Counted from the stretch's first letter, positions 1-9,617 are shown. The stretch: 9,617 nt of DNA from Candidatus Pelagibacter sp. (GCA_013204495.1 JABMNQ010000101.1:1-9617); one strand, 5' to 3'. Program-made: numbers and translations. Notes: a model not told the origin generated them from the sequence alone.

Positions 1-856
1 AACCAACGTGAGGCATTAATAATGCATTTGGTAAAAACCTTAGTTTATTACCTTCGGGTAAAGGTTCTTTTTCATAAACATCAAGACCTGCTCCAGCAAT
101 AACGTTAGTTGATAATGCTATAATTAAATCATCCTCATTTATAATGGATCCTCTTGAAGTATTAATTAAAAAAGCAGTTTTTTTCATCATGTCTAACTCT
201 TTTAATTTTATTAACTCTTTATATCTCTCTCCACCTTGAACATGGATCGATAAAAAATCTGAATTTTGAAGTAAATCTTCTTTGCTACACGGCAGAACAT
301 CTAATTCTTTACAAGTGTCTAAGTTTAAATTTTCACTCCAAGCCATAACTTCCATGCCAAAAGCTTTTCCAATTTTAGCAACTTGTGATCCAACTCTACC
401 AAGTCCTACCAAGCCTAAAATCTTACCTTTAAGTTCAAAGCCAATAGTGGTTTGCCAATAACCTTGGTACATATTATCAATTTCTTCTTTAAAGTTTTTA
501 GCTAAACCTAAGATTAATCCCCAAGTTAATTCAGATGTAGCTGCAAAACTAATTTCAGTTCCACAAACTATAATTTTTCTTTTTTTTGCAGCCACAAGAT
601 CTATAGCTTTATTTCTTGATCCGCTTGTGATGATATATTTAAGATCGTTTAAGTTATCGATTAAATTTTTAGTAATGGGAGTTCTCTCTCTCATTATTAA
701 TAGTGCTTCAAAATTTTCCAGCTGTTCTATTGCGTCGGCTTCATCTATAAAAGGTTCGCTGAATATTTTAAATTCATACTTTCCTGATAGTTTTTTTAAA
801 TCAACAAACTCTTGTGATACATTTTGGTAATCATCTAAAATGGCAACTTTAAGCAT
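1..856 (-). CDS. D-isomer specific 2-hydroxyacid dehydrogenase, C-terminus cut by window edge
   Basis: Probable NAD(P)-dependent cytosolic dehydrogenase that interconverts a 2-keto acid and a D-2-hydroxy acid. The reading frame is open from ATG at 856 to the left edge (285 residues); the family is usually 310-330 residues, so about 30-40 are missing. It begins MLKVAILDDY, a typical first beta strand. The Rossmann dinucleotide motif GLGRVG is at residues 151-156. The catalytic set of the family is complete: Arg in NTSRG (R235), Glu in YEKEP (E264) and His in MPHVG (H283). The usual 'vHlPLT' segment after the Rossmann fold reads IHVQGGERY instead, so the substrate cannot be assigned; phosphoglycerate dehydrogenase is possible but unproven. 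Its first 8 bases overlap the end of the transporter gene (ATGCTTAA), implying translational coupling. No clear Shine-Dalgarno is visible. Family sure, substrate unknown. Confidence 0.88.
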   Translation of the reverse strand, partial: MLKVAILDDYQNVSQEFVDLKKLSGKYEFKIFSEPFIDEADAIEQLENFEALLIMRERTPITKNLIDNLNDLKYIITSGSRNKAIDLVAAKKRKIIVCGTEISFAATSELTWGLILGLAKNFKEEIDNMYQGYWQTTIGFELKGKILGLVGLGRVGSQVAKIGKAFGMEVMAWSENLNLDTCKELDVLPCSKEDLLQNSDFLSIHVQGGERYKELIKLKELDMMKKTAFLINTSRGSIINEDDLIIALSTNVIAGAGLDVYEKEPLPEGNKLRFLPNALLMPHVG

Positions 857-1745
857 TTATAATTTTTTTGTTTGATAAAAATAAACCTATTATAATTAAA
901 ATAGAGCCAATGAAATGAAAAAATAGAAATTTTTCATTAAAAAATATTATTGCAAATATTGTGCTAAATAATGGTATTAAAGATAAAAAAATTCCAGCTC
1001 GATTGGCACCAATTATTGCGACTGCTCCAGCCCAGCAATAATACGATCCAATGCTAGGAAATATAGCAACATAGAGCAAAATATAAAAAAGATCCTCATT
1101 TACAACTAGTGTTTTACCCTGCATTAGCTCATATAAAAATGCTGGGAATAAAACCATTAAACCTAATGAGCAAAAAATTTGAACAAGCGCAAGCAATGAT
1201 ACTTTAAATGTTCTTTTTTTTAAGAACGCAGAATATATTCCCCAAGCAATCACTCCACCAAGCATAAACAAATCACCCTTATTAAAGTCTAAGGAAAGTA
1301 AATTATTTAAATCGAGTTTAGTAATAATCACTAAAATTCCCAAAATAGAAATTAATAAACCTGATAATTGGAAAATATTTGTTTTTTCAATTTTTAATAA
1401 AAAGCAAACTAAAATAATCATCGCAGGTATTGCGGTGTTAAAAAGTGAGGCATTAATTATCTGCGTATAGTTCAAAGCACTATAGGTAAGAGAGCTAAAC
1501 ATGCCCACACTAGTAAATCCCAATAAAAATAATAATGGTAAATTTTTTAAAATTTCTTTTTTTATTTTTAAAATTTCTCTAAAGGTAAATGGTAATAATA
1601 TTATCCAGACAAGAAGCCATCTAAAAAATGATAAAGAAAAAGGTGGTATATTTTCTATAAAAGCAATTTTACCAACATTAAAATTACCCGCCCAAAACAA
1701 TGTTGCACATACCAACATTAAGTATGCTTTGGTATTTTTTTTCAC
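849..1745 (-). CDS. EamA/DMT-superfamily permease
   Basis: Inner-membrane transporter of the drug/metabolite transporter superfamily, 298 residues, the normal length for a ten-helix member made of two EamA repeats. Repeat one spans about residues 9-143 and opens with the characteristic LFWAGNFNVGK. Repeat two spans about 157-292 and opens with the similar GGVIAWGIYSAFLKK. A conserved-looking NEK sits before the last helix (about 270-272). The protein is almost wholly hydrophobic with lysine-rich loops. The start is GTG at 1745, directly abutting the TAA of the upstream oxidoreductase (TAAGTG). The next in-frame ATG (residue 10) would fall inside helix one and is less likely. The 3' end overlaps the hydroxyacid dehydrogenase by 8 bp. 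Many family members export amino acids or metabolites, but direction and substrate cannot be read here. The neighbouring oxidoreductase and dehydrogenase suggest an amino-acid-related or organic-acid substrate (inference). Confidence 0.9.
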   Translation of the reverse strand: MKKNTKAYLMLVCATLFWAGNFNVGKIAFIENIPPFSLSFFRWLLVWIILLPFTFREILKIKKEILKNLPLLFLLGFTSVGMFSSLTYSALNYTQIINASLFNTAIPAMIILVCFLLKIEKTNIFQLSGLLISILGILVIITKLDLNNLLSLDFNKGDLFMLGGVIAWGIYSAFLKKRTFKVSLLALVQIFCSLGLMVLFPAFLYELMQGKTLVVNEDLFYILLYVAIFPSIGSYYCWAGAVAIIGANRAGIFLSLIPLFSTIFAIIFFNEKFLFFHFIGSILIIIGLFLSNKKIINA

Positions 1746-2987
1746 TTAGTTAAATCTCAGTGAACTATACGGTTTTAAATCTAGATTGGTATTTTCTTCA
1801 GCAATCATTCCAGCTATTATTTTCCCTGAAATTGGACCTAATGTCCATCCTAAATGATGGTGGCCAAAACAGTAAAAAATATTTTTATGATTTTTTGATG
1901 GTCCTATTACTGGCAAAAAATCTGGTAGACTAGGTCTAAATCCCATCCATTCATCTTCATGTTCTGGTAAATCACCCAACATATATTTTGCGTTATTAAT
2001 TAAATTTTTAACTCTTCCTTTAGATGGTGGATTATTTAGGCCACCAAATTCAACAGTTCCAACAACTCTAAGCCCCTGTTCCATTGGCGTAATACCAAAG
2101 CCTCTATTAGAAAAAATTACCGGTCTATTTAAAAGATGATCACAACCTTTAAAGTGAACATGATACCCTCTTTCTGTATCAAGAGGTATTTTTTCATCTA
2201 AGTTGTCTGTTAATCTTTTAGAAAAAGCTCCACATGCAATTACTAACTTATCAAAAATAAATCTTTGGGTTTCAGTTTTTACAGCAGGTTTTTCTCCATC
2301 AAAATTAATGTCCTGGACATTCATTTTTAAAAACTTTCCACCTTTTTTTAAAAATAAATCATATAATTTTAAGAGAATTTTTTTTGGGTTTCTCGCGTGT
2401 CTACCATATTGATAATAAACACCTCCATGATAAAAAGGTTTTATATTTGGCTCTAAATCGTGAATTTCTTTTGGGGTTACTACTTGTTGATCAACGCCTA
2501 ACTCATTTCTAACTTTAATTTCAAGTTCTCTACTTTTTAAACTTTGATCATTCCAAATATATAAAATACCTTTTTTTTCAACTAAACCTTCCAAATCTAT
2601 TTCATCAAACAACTCATCATATGCTGGTAGTGCTAAATCTAAGATTTGATGCATATTTTTTGCAGTATGCATCATTCTTTTTGTTGTGCAGTTTCTTATA
2701 AATCGTAAAAACCACGGGATCATTTTGTGGACATGGTTCCACTTAAGAGCAAGTGGACCTGTTGAGCTTAAAAGCATTGCCGGAACATCTGCTAAAATAT
2801 CAGGTCTGTTCATTAGCACACATGCATAAGGTGAAAAATGACCTGCATTACCATAAGAGGCAGCAGGACTACCTGGTTCATCTCTATCAAAAATTGTTAC
2901 CTCAAAACCTTTTTTTTGTAAAAATAACCCATTAGATATTCCCTGAATACCAGCTCCAACAATTCCAATTTTTAATCTCTTATTCAT
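1746..2987 (-). CDS. FAD-dependent oxidoreductase, D-amino-acid dehydrogenase (DadA)-like
   Basis: Probable flavoenzyme of the DAO superfamily that oxidatively deaminates a D-amino acid (or a related imino acid), passing electrons to the respiratory chain rather than oxygen; 413 residues, close to the length of DadA proteins. The N-terminal FAD-binding fold shows GAGIQG (residues 11-16) and an acidic residue ending the second strand (IFDRD, about 32-36). ASYGNAGHFSP follows (about 43-53), like the DadA 'SAANAGQISP' segment. Later motifs are RGYHVHF (273-279), GFRPSLPDFLPVIG (349-362) and GHHHLGWTLGP (375-385), the C-terminal FAD-contacting part. There is no membrane helix or signal peptide. 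Start ATG at 2987 has GAG shortly upstream. It is separated from rodA by 67 bp and its stop abuts the transporter's GTG. It could instead be a hydroxyproline or other imino-acid dehydrogenase, so no symbol is given. Confidence 0.85.
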   Translation of the reverse strand: MNKRLKIGIVGAGIQGISNGLFLQKKGFEVTIFDRDEPGSPAASYGNAGHFSPYACVLMNRPDILADVPAMLLSSTGPLALKWNHVHKMIPWFLRFIRNCTTKRMMHTAKNMHQILDLALPAYDELFDEIDLEGLVEKKGILYIWNDQSLKSRELEIKVRNELGVDQQVVTPKEIHDLEPNIKPFYHGGVYYQYGRHARNPKKILLKLYDLFLKKGGKFLKMNVQDINFDGEKPAVKTETQRFIFDKLVIACGAFSKRLTDNLDEKIPLDTERGYHVHFKGCDHLLNRPVIFSNRGFGITPMEQGLRVVGTVEFGGLNNPPSKGRVKNLINNAKYMLGDLPEHEDEWMGFRPSLPDFLPVIGPSKNHKNIFYCFGHHHLGWTLGPISGKIIAGMIAEENTNLDLKPYSSLRFN

Positions 2988-3054
2988 TATGCTCTATATA
3001 GTTTCTAGATAAATTTTTTTCCAGCGACAAATTCGACTAATTTTACTTAAAATA
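2988..3054 (-). other. Intergenic gap between rodA and the oxidoreductase, possible internal promoter region
   Basis: This 67-bp gap is the only break longer than 5 bp between genes in the window, so it is the natural place for an internal promoter serving the three leftward genes. On the minus strand it holds TTGTCG, which could be a weak -35, followed by an A-run and AT-rich boxes (TATCTA, TATATA), but no -35/-10 pair has good spacing. The short inverted repeat ATTTTA/TAAAAT just after the rodA stop is AT-only with a tiny loop and is not a convincing terminator. Read-through from the mre operon is equally possible. Confidence 0.25.
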
Positions 3055-4176
3055 CTAAGCTATTAGCTGCTTATGATTAATTTTAGCACTCATAACAATT
3101 GAAAATCCAATCATAGTGGCAAGCATTGATGATCCTCCATATGACATAATGGGCAGTGGTGAACCAACAATAGGTAGCAGGCCTAGCACCATTGACATAT
3201 TTACAGAGACATAAAAAAATATGGCAGATCCATAACCAAAACAAAAAAGTTTAGAAAAATAGCTTCTTGAAATTGAACCAATTTTTATAATTCTGTAAAT
3301 AATTATAATGTAGATTATTAGCAATCCTAATGAGCCTAAAAAACCATGCTCCTCAGCAAATAAAGTAAAAATAAAATCGGTATGTTTTTCTGGTAAAAAT
3401 TCTAAATAACTTTGTGTTCCCTGTAAAAAACCTTTCCCCGTAAGACCTCCTGAACCAACTGCTATTTTAGATTGAATTATTTGATAACCAGCACCCAATG
3501 GATCTCGGTCAGGATTTAGAAATGTCAAAATTCTTAGTTTTTGATATGGTTTTAAAAAAGAAATAGCAAAAGGCATTGTGATCAATAACGCTACAAAAGA
3601 ATAAATAAAATATTTAATGTTTAATCCTGCAAGCCACATTACAACTAGACCACTTAATGCAATTAATATTGAAGTTCCTAAATCTGGCTGTGTTATTACA
3701 AGCATAATAGGAAGAATAAGAATTATCAATGCAATAAATATGTGCTGAAAAGTGTTAACCTCTCTAAGCTGAACCCGATGATAATATTTTGCAAGACAAA
3801 TTATTATTGCAACTTTCATCAATTCAGAAGGTTGTAAATTAATAAAATATAAATTTATCCATCTTTGAGATCCTGAAGCTTTAATACCATAAAGGGAAGC
3901 CCATAATAAAAAACCTAAAATAATGATATAAAATAAATAAGCAAAATAATGCCAAATTTTTATATTAAAAAATGATAAGAAAATCATCATAGAGAAAAAA
4001 ATTATGAATTTTGATATATGGTTTTTACTGTGAAGTAAAATCTCTCCACCATCTGTTGAATACATCGAAAGAGAGCTAATTAAACCAAGTAATAAAATGC
4101 AAGTTAACAAAATATAATCAAAATTTCTAAATTTTTGAAAAAAAGTTAATTCTGTGTTTAGTGAAGTGAATTGCAT
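3055..4176 (-). CDS. rodA: RodA, SEDS-family peptidoglycan glycosyltransferase
   Basis: Polytopic inner-membrane protein (373 residues, about ten helices) that polymerises lipid II into glycan strands for lateral-wall growth, working with the PBP2 transpeptidase encoded immediately upstream. SEDS signatures are present in order: LQPSELMK (114-121), PDLGTS (164-169), NPDRDPLGAGYQIIQS (221-236), GSGGLTGKGFLQGTQS (241-256), then LPEKHTDFIF (261-270), whose Asp (D267) matches the catalytic aspartate of RodA. EEHGFLGS (275-282) and GLLPIVGSPLPIMSYGGSS (332-350) follow. The SPLP/SYGGSS ending and the PBP2 neighbour favour RodA over its divisome paralogue FtsW. ATG at 4176 directly abuts the mrdA stop (TAAATG) with no clear Shine-Dalgarno, so translation probably depends on coupling to mrdA. 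The stop is TAG. It is the last gene of the elongasome block. Confidence 0.97.
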   Translation of the reverse strand: MQFTSLNTELTFFQKFRNFDYILLTCILLLGLISSLSMYSTDGGEILLHSKNHISKFIIFFSMMIFLSFFNIKIWHYFAYLFYIIILGFLLWASLYGIKASGSQRWINLYFINLQPSELMKVAIIICLAKYYHRVQLREVNTFQHIFIALIILILPIMLVITQPDLGTSILIALSGLVVMWLAGLNIKYFIYSFVALLITMPFAISFLKPYQKLRILTFLNPDRDPLGAGYQIIQSKIAVGSGGLTGKGFLQGTQSYLEFLPEKHTDFIFTLFAEEHGFLGSLGLLIIYIIIIYRIIKIGSISRSYFSKLFCFGYGSAIFFYVSVNMSMVLGLLPIVGSPLPIMSYGGSSMLATMIGFSIVMSAKINHKQLIA

Positions 4177-6135
4177 TTAAGTATTAAGAGTTTCTGGTTT
4201 TTGAACTTGCTCTCTAAGATCGTGTCTATCAATAATTAATTTAAATAGTTCTTTTGCAATTGGTGCTGCCGTTGAACTTCCAGAGCCACCATGCTCAATT
4301 ACTACACTTAGTGCATATCTTGGATTTTTATATGGACCAAATGCTATAAACAAAGCATGATCTCTATTATTATAAGCTATATCTGCTGTATTCAAATTTA
4401 ATTCCCTGTCTTTTTCTGTAATTCTTTTGACTTGTGATGTGCCTGTTTTTCCTGCGAATTGATATTTAGGGTCCTCTATTCTAGATGAATAAGATGTTCC
4501 TCTAATCTCATTGGTTGATGCAAACATTGCCTCTCTAACTAGTTTTATATTTTCTGAGTTTGAAAAAAGTTTACCGTATTGATTTTCATTTAAAGAATTA
4601 AAAAAATCTTGTCCTTTTTGGAGAAGATTGTTATCAATATTATTTGTCTTTTGACTGATTAATAATTTTATTTCCTCTGCTGTTTTTTCATTTTTCTGCA
4701 CAGTGATTTTAGGATAAATTTTAAAACCACCATTTCCGAGTTGAGCGGTCATTAAGCATAATTGTAGTGGTGTTGTTTGAATGTAGCCTTGACCTATTCC
4801 AGTGATTAAGGTTTCTCCTAAAAGCCATCCCCTTCCAAGTGTATTTTTTTTCCACTGTGTATTCGGTACTAATCCTTTTTTTTCATTATTAAACGTTTCG
4901 TTTAAAACCTTATCGCCTAGCCCAAATTTTACTGATGTTTCTCTTAAACGATCAACCCCAAGTTTTCTTGCTATTTCATAAAAATATGTATCACAAGATT
5001 GTTTCATTGCTTCTTTTAAATCAACAACACCGTGACCTTTATCTTTCCAGCAATGATAAGTTTGTCCATACATTTCAATTTTTCCAGTACAATTTACTTT
5101 AAAATCTTTTGTTATTATTCGATTTTCTAAAGCTGAAAGTGCGACCATAGGTTTAAACGTAGAGCCAGGAGAATATAGTCCTGACAAACTTTTATTAACT
5201 AAAGGCTTTAATGGGTTGTTTCTAATTAATTGCCAGTCATCTTGATTAATTCCAAAAAGAAATAAATTTGGATCAAATGATGGGGAAGATTGCATGGCTA
5301 TAATATCTCCAGTATAAATATCCATTACGTTTATTGATCCAGCAACATCCTTTAAAAGTTCACCACATTGTTTCTGAATTTCCGTATCTAGTGTAAGTTT
5401 AATAGTTTCGCCCTTAAAACCCTCAATGTGATCAAGTTGGTTAATTCTTTTACCATAAGCATTCACTTCGTATCTTTGGATGCCGTTTGTACCGAGTAGT
5501 TGATCTTCAAATGATTTTTCTAAGCCTGTTTTTCCAACTTTAAGGCCTGGAACATGATTGTCTTTAACATTTTCATTACTCAATATATCTTTCTCACTAG
5601 TTTCACCAACATAGCCCAAAACATGAGTATAACTTTCGTTAAAAGGATAATTACGTGATACAGACATTACAGGTTTTGCCCCCACTAAATCATATAAATA
5701 ATAATTAATTTTAGAGAACTGCTCCCATGTTAAATTTTTAGAAACAATCAATGTTTCCCAAGGTTTTTGATTGTTTTTTTGTTTTATTATTTCTTCAAAT
5801 TCATTATTATTAAGACTTAAAATTTCTTTTAACCTTAACATTAGATATTTAAAATCTTCTACATCTTCTGGAATAATATGTAGTTGATAAACTTTAAAAT
5901 TTCCTGCAATTACATTATCAAAGTAATCTAAAAACTCACCTCTAACAGGCGGTAGTTTCCATTCACGGATTCTATTTTTATCTGACAAAGTAGAATATTT
6001 TTTATTATCTGTAATTTGTAATGAAAATAGTCTTGCTATTATTCCTGCGAATACAATAAATTTAGCAGCACCAATAGTAAACATTCTTCTATTAATGGTA
6101 TGAATTTTTTTTACTCCAAAGTCTTCACCTAACAT
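4177..6135 (-). CDS. mrdA: Penicillin-binding protein 2 (elongasome DD-transpeptidase)
   Basis: Class B penicillin-binding protein that crosslinks new peptidoglycan in the periplasm during rod elongation, paired with RodA. From the ATG at 6135 it has 652 residues: a short cytoplasmic start, one membrane anchor (about 20-38), a PBP-dimer/pedestal domain (about 55-235) and a C-terminal transpeptidase. The three active-site motifs are present: SPGSTFK with nucleophile Ser325 and Lys328, SCD (380-382) and KTGT (563-566). Four possible zinc ligands (Cys349, Cys362, His368, Cys381) lie between the first two motifs. A Lys/Asn/Gln-rich stretch (about 480-528) precedes the KTG motif and looks like a lineage-specific loop. 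An in-frame ATG at 6201 exists, but it would overlap mreD by 77 bp and add 22 odd hydrophobic residues. The 6135 start has a good ribosome binding site, overlaps mreD by only 11 bp and is preferred. Confidence 0.96.
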   Translation of the reverse strand: MLGEDFGVKKIHTINRRMFTIGAAKFIVFAGIIARLFSLQITDNKKYSTLSDKNRIREWKLPPVRGEFLDYFDNVIAGNFKVYQLHIIPEDVEDFKYLMLRLKEILSLNNNEFEEIIKQKNNQKPWETLIVSKNLTWEQFSKINYYLYDLVGAKPVMSVSRNYPFNESYTHVLGYVGETSEKDILSNENVKDNHVPGLKVGKTGLEKSFEDQLLGTNGIQRYEVNAYGKRINQLDHIEGFKGETIKLTLDTEIQKQCGELLKDVAGSINVMDIYTGDIIAMQSSPSFDPNLFLFGINQDDWQLIRNNPLKPLVNKSLSGLYSPGSTFKPMVALSALENRIITKDFKVNCTGKIEMYGQTYHCWKDKGHGVVDLKEAMKQSCDTYFYEIARKLGVDRLRETSVKFGLGDKVLNETFNNEKKGLVPNTQWKKNTLGRGWLLGETLITGIGQGYIQTTPLQLCLMTAQLGNGGFKIYPKITVQKNEKTAEEIKLLISQKTNNIDNNLLQKGQDFFNSLNENQYGKLFSNSENIKLVREAMFASTNEIRGTSYSSRIEDPKYQFAGKTGTSQVKRITEKDRELNLNTADIAYNNRDHALFIAFGPYKNPRYALSVVIEHGGSGSSTAAPIAKELFKLIIDRHDLREQVQKPETLNT

Positions 6136-6634
6136 TAAAATTACCTTCAATAAAATTAAATAAAAATGAAAAAATAAAATATAATAATGAGGTAAAGACA
6201 ACGTTTACCATTTGATTAATGTAGCTTACTTCATAGTTAAAAAATAAATTTAAAATCACAAAAGATAATGAATTAATCATTAGAATTGTAAGAACAAATG
6301 ATATCCAATCCTTTATCAAACTTGTTCTTAATGTTATGACTTTAAGATAGGCAGCAACACCACAAAGTAATAAAAAGATCAAACTACTCATGCCAATTGG
6401 TGTACCATTAACAGCGTCATTAAATAAACCAGCAATAAATATAAAAGAATACACTAAACTAAAGCTTTTTTTTAGACTAAAATAAAAAATTAGAATATAT
6501 GAAAAATTGAATGAAAAATATTTTAAGTTTAGATAGTTAAAGTCAAAGTTATTTAATACAGATATAAAAAGTAAAATTATTGGTATTTGTGTTAATATTT
6601 TTTTTGTTATATTTTGCTTGTTTAATTTTGACAT
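6125..6634 (-). CDS. mreD: MreD, rod-shape membrane protein
   Basis: Small polytopic inner-membrane protein (169 residues, five or six predicted helices at about 12-28, 38-54, 59-75, 81-98, 110-132 and 141-163) that works with MreC in the elongasome to link MreB to PBP2 and RodA. MreD is poorly conserved; the call rests on size, hydrophobicity, the segment GLFNDAVNGTPIGMSSL (about 69-85), which resembles the 'G...D...G.PLG' signature of the family, and its place between mreC and mrdA. Its ATG shares one base with the mreC stop (TAATG) and has a GA-rich GAAGAG five bases upstream. Its 3' end overlaps mrdA by 11 bp. Its exact biochemical role is not settled in the literature. Confidence 0.93.
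   Translation of the reverse strand: MSKLNKQNITKKILTQIPIILLFISVLNNFDFNYLNLKYFSFNFSYILIFYFSLKKSFSLVYSFIFIAGLFNDAVNGTPIGMSSLIFLLLCGVAAYLKVITLRTSLIKDWISFVLTILMINSLSFVILNLFFNYEVSYINQMVNVVFTSLLYFIFSFLFNFIEGNFNVR
6144..6147 (-). promoter_or_regulatory. Ribosome binding site deciding the mrdA start
   Basis: On the minus strand GAAGGT followed by AATTTTA precedes the ATG at 6135; the AAGG core lies 8 bases from the start codon. The site is inside the 3' end of mreD, so mreD and mrdA are likely translationally coupled. The upstream in-frame ATG at 6201 sits deep within mreD, so this site supports the shorter protein. Confidence 0.7.
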
Positions 6635-7485
6635 TAGTTCTCTTCTTTTTTAAAAGATAAAATTTTTACAAATTTTAATTGTTCAAAATCAGAAAAAAAC
6701 TCTATCTTTTGATCTTCATTTTCTGAATTATTAATTGTTATTTTTCCAACAGGAATCCCAGCTCTAAACAGGTCACCAATACCAGATGTGTAAACAATAA
6801 CATCGCTTTCAACTATGCTTTCATTTTTATTGTACTGAATAATTCCGTAGTCTTCTCCTGTACCTGATAATATTGATAACAAACCTATAGGTTCCAAGAT
6901 GACTGGTATCTTGCTATTTAGGTCTGAAAGTAGCAATACTCTAGAAGAGGTAAAATTTACTTCGACTATTTTTCCAACTAAGTACTCATTATCTATCACT
7001 ATGGAGCCTAAATTAATACCGTGTTTACTGCCTTTATTAACAATAATTGATTTAAAAAACGGACTATTTTTATCACTTAAAACTTTTGCAAAGGTACTTT
7101 CTGAATCTATTAGATAATCATCTACTATTTTTTTTAAGCGTTTATTTTCTAAAACTAAAAATTCATTTAATAAATCTTTTGCTCTCAAGTTTGCTACCTC
7201 AAGTTCATTTTTTTTATTTATATTATAAAGATTTAAGTGTATTTGAACTTTAAGATAACCTTCTTTTATAAAATTTTCTGGAGTCGATACAATAAAAGTG
7301 GATCTATAAACAATTTCCTTAATAGCAATTTTTAAATAATTAATAGGTTTAAAGTTAATTCCCCCTAATATTAAAAACAAAATAGAAAATATTATTAAAC
7401 CTAGTAATGAAAACCGTTGTTGCGTTCCTTTATTTAAAAAAGCAGATCTTATTGCTATTACAAAGTCATCTCTGCTTGTTTCCAT
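6634..7485 (-). CDS. mreC: MreC, rod-shape-determining periplasmic scaffold
   Basis: Bitopic inner-membrane protein (283 residues) whose periplasmic part self-associates and activates PBP2/RodA. It shows the standard layout: short cytoplasmic N-terminus, one membrane helix (about 25-44, GLIIFSILFLIL), a charged heptad-like coiled coil (about 85-120), then the paired beta-barrel domain (about 130-275). Family motifs include VNKGSKHGI (149-157), LLLSDLNSKIPV (184-195) and TSGIGDLFRAGIPVGKI (233-249). The C-terminus ends shortly after the barrel, without the proline-rich tail of some larger alphaproteobacterial MreC proteins. ATG at 7485 follows the mreB stop by 5 bp; only a weak GAG lies upstream. 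Its TAA overlaps the mreD ATG by one base. Confidence 0.97.
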   Translation of the reverse strand: METSRDDFVIAIRSAFLNKGTQQRFSLLGLIIFSILFLILGGINFKPINYLKIAIKEIVYRSTFIVSTPENFIKEGYLKVQIHLNLYNINKKNELEVANLRAKDLLNEFLVLENKRLKKIVDDYLIDSESTFAKVLSDKNSPFFKSIIVNKGSKHGINLGSIVIDNEYLVGKIVEVNFTSSRVLLLSDLNSKIPVILEPIGLLSILSGTGEDYGIIQYNKNESIVESDVIVYTSGIGDLFRAGIPVGKITINNSENEDQKIEFFSDFEQLKFVKILSFKKEEN

Positions 7486-7490
7486 TATTT

Positions 7491-9617
<2,127 letters not shown>

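Noticed and set aside
627..830. Plus-strand open frame of 67 codons
   Set aside because: It lies antisense to the hydroxyacid dehydrogenase, has no recognisable domain and is a shadow of the coding frame on the other strand.
1501..1749. Plus-strand open frame of 82 codons
   Set aside because: It is antisense to the transporter gene, lysine/asparagine/phenylalanine-rich as expected from reversed AT-rich membrane codons, with no family resemblance.
2203..2935. Two plus-strand open frames antisense to the oxidoreductase
   Set aside because: The oxidoreductase carries clear FAD motifs throughout on the minus strand; these frames show no motifs or supporting start context.
3033..3054. Inverted repeat after rodA as a terminator
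   Set aside because: The stem is only ATTTTA/TAAAAT with a two-base loop and no GC pairs, and no T-run follows on the minus strand; too weak to call.
6899..7117. Plus-strand open frame of 72 codons inside mreC
   Set aside because: It is antisense to conserved MreC sequence and has no independent support.

Overview
The window is a tightly packed, AT-rich (about 30% GC by eye) bacterial segment in which every real gene lies on the minus strand. Transcription therefore runs from the right edge to the left. The streamlined spacing (gaps of 0-5 bp or short overlaps at most junctions), low GC, alphaproteobacterial-style LeuA and PBP2 sequences, and the leuA-mreB-mreC-mreD-mrdA-rodA order fit a marine alphaproteobacterium of the SAR11/Pelagibacterales type. 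That assignment is an inference from style and family resemblance, not from a marker gene.

Right part (8530-9617): the 3' two-thirds of leuA (2-isopropylmalate synthase, leucine biosynthesis), cut by the window edge. Its outermost ~130 bases look more like a citramalate synthase, and the last 77 bases are clearly more GC-rich than the rest. This is the oddest signal in the window and may be a chimeric join.

Middle part (3055-8528): a complete rod-shape (elongasome) operon. It holds mreB (actin-like filament), mreC (periplasmic scaffold), mreD (membrane partner), mrdA (PBP2 transpeptidase) and rodA (SEDS glycosyltransferase). Together these direct and carry out lateral-wall peptidoglycan synthesis. 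The mrdA start is best placed at 6135, with a good ribosome binding site, rather than at the far upstream ATG at 6201.

Left part (1-2987): after a 67-bp gap come three genes in the same direction: a DadA-like FAD amino-acid oxidoreductase, a ten-helix EamA/DMT-family transporter starting with GTG, and a D-2-hydroxyacid dehydrogenase cut by the left edge. Abutting or overlapping ends suggest they are co-transcribed, possibly for metabolism and export or uptake of amino-acid-derived compounds; their substrates cannot be read from the sequence.

I see no tRNA, rRNA, CRISPR array, insertion sequence, phage gene or convincing terminator. The only gene-free stretch of note is the 67-bp gap. I found no sign of a novel defence or mobile system; this is largely ordinary core-genome sequence.
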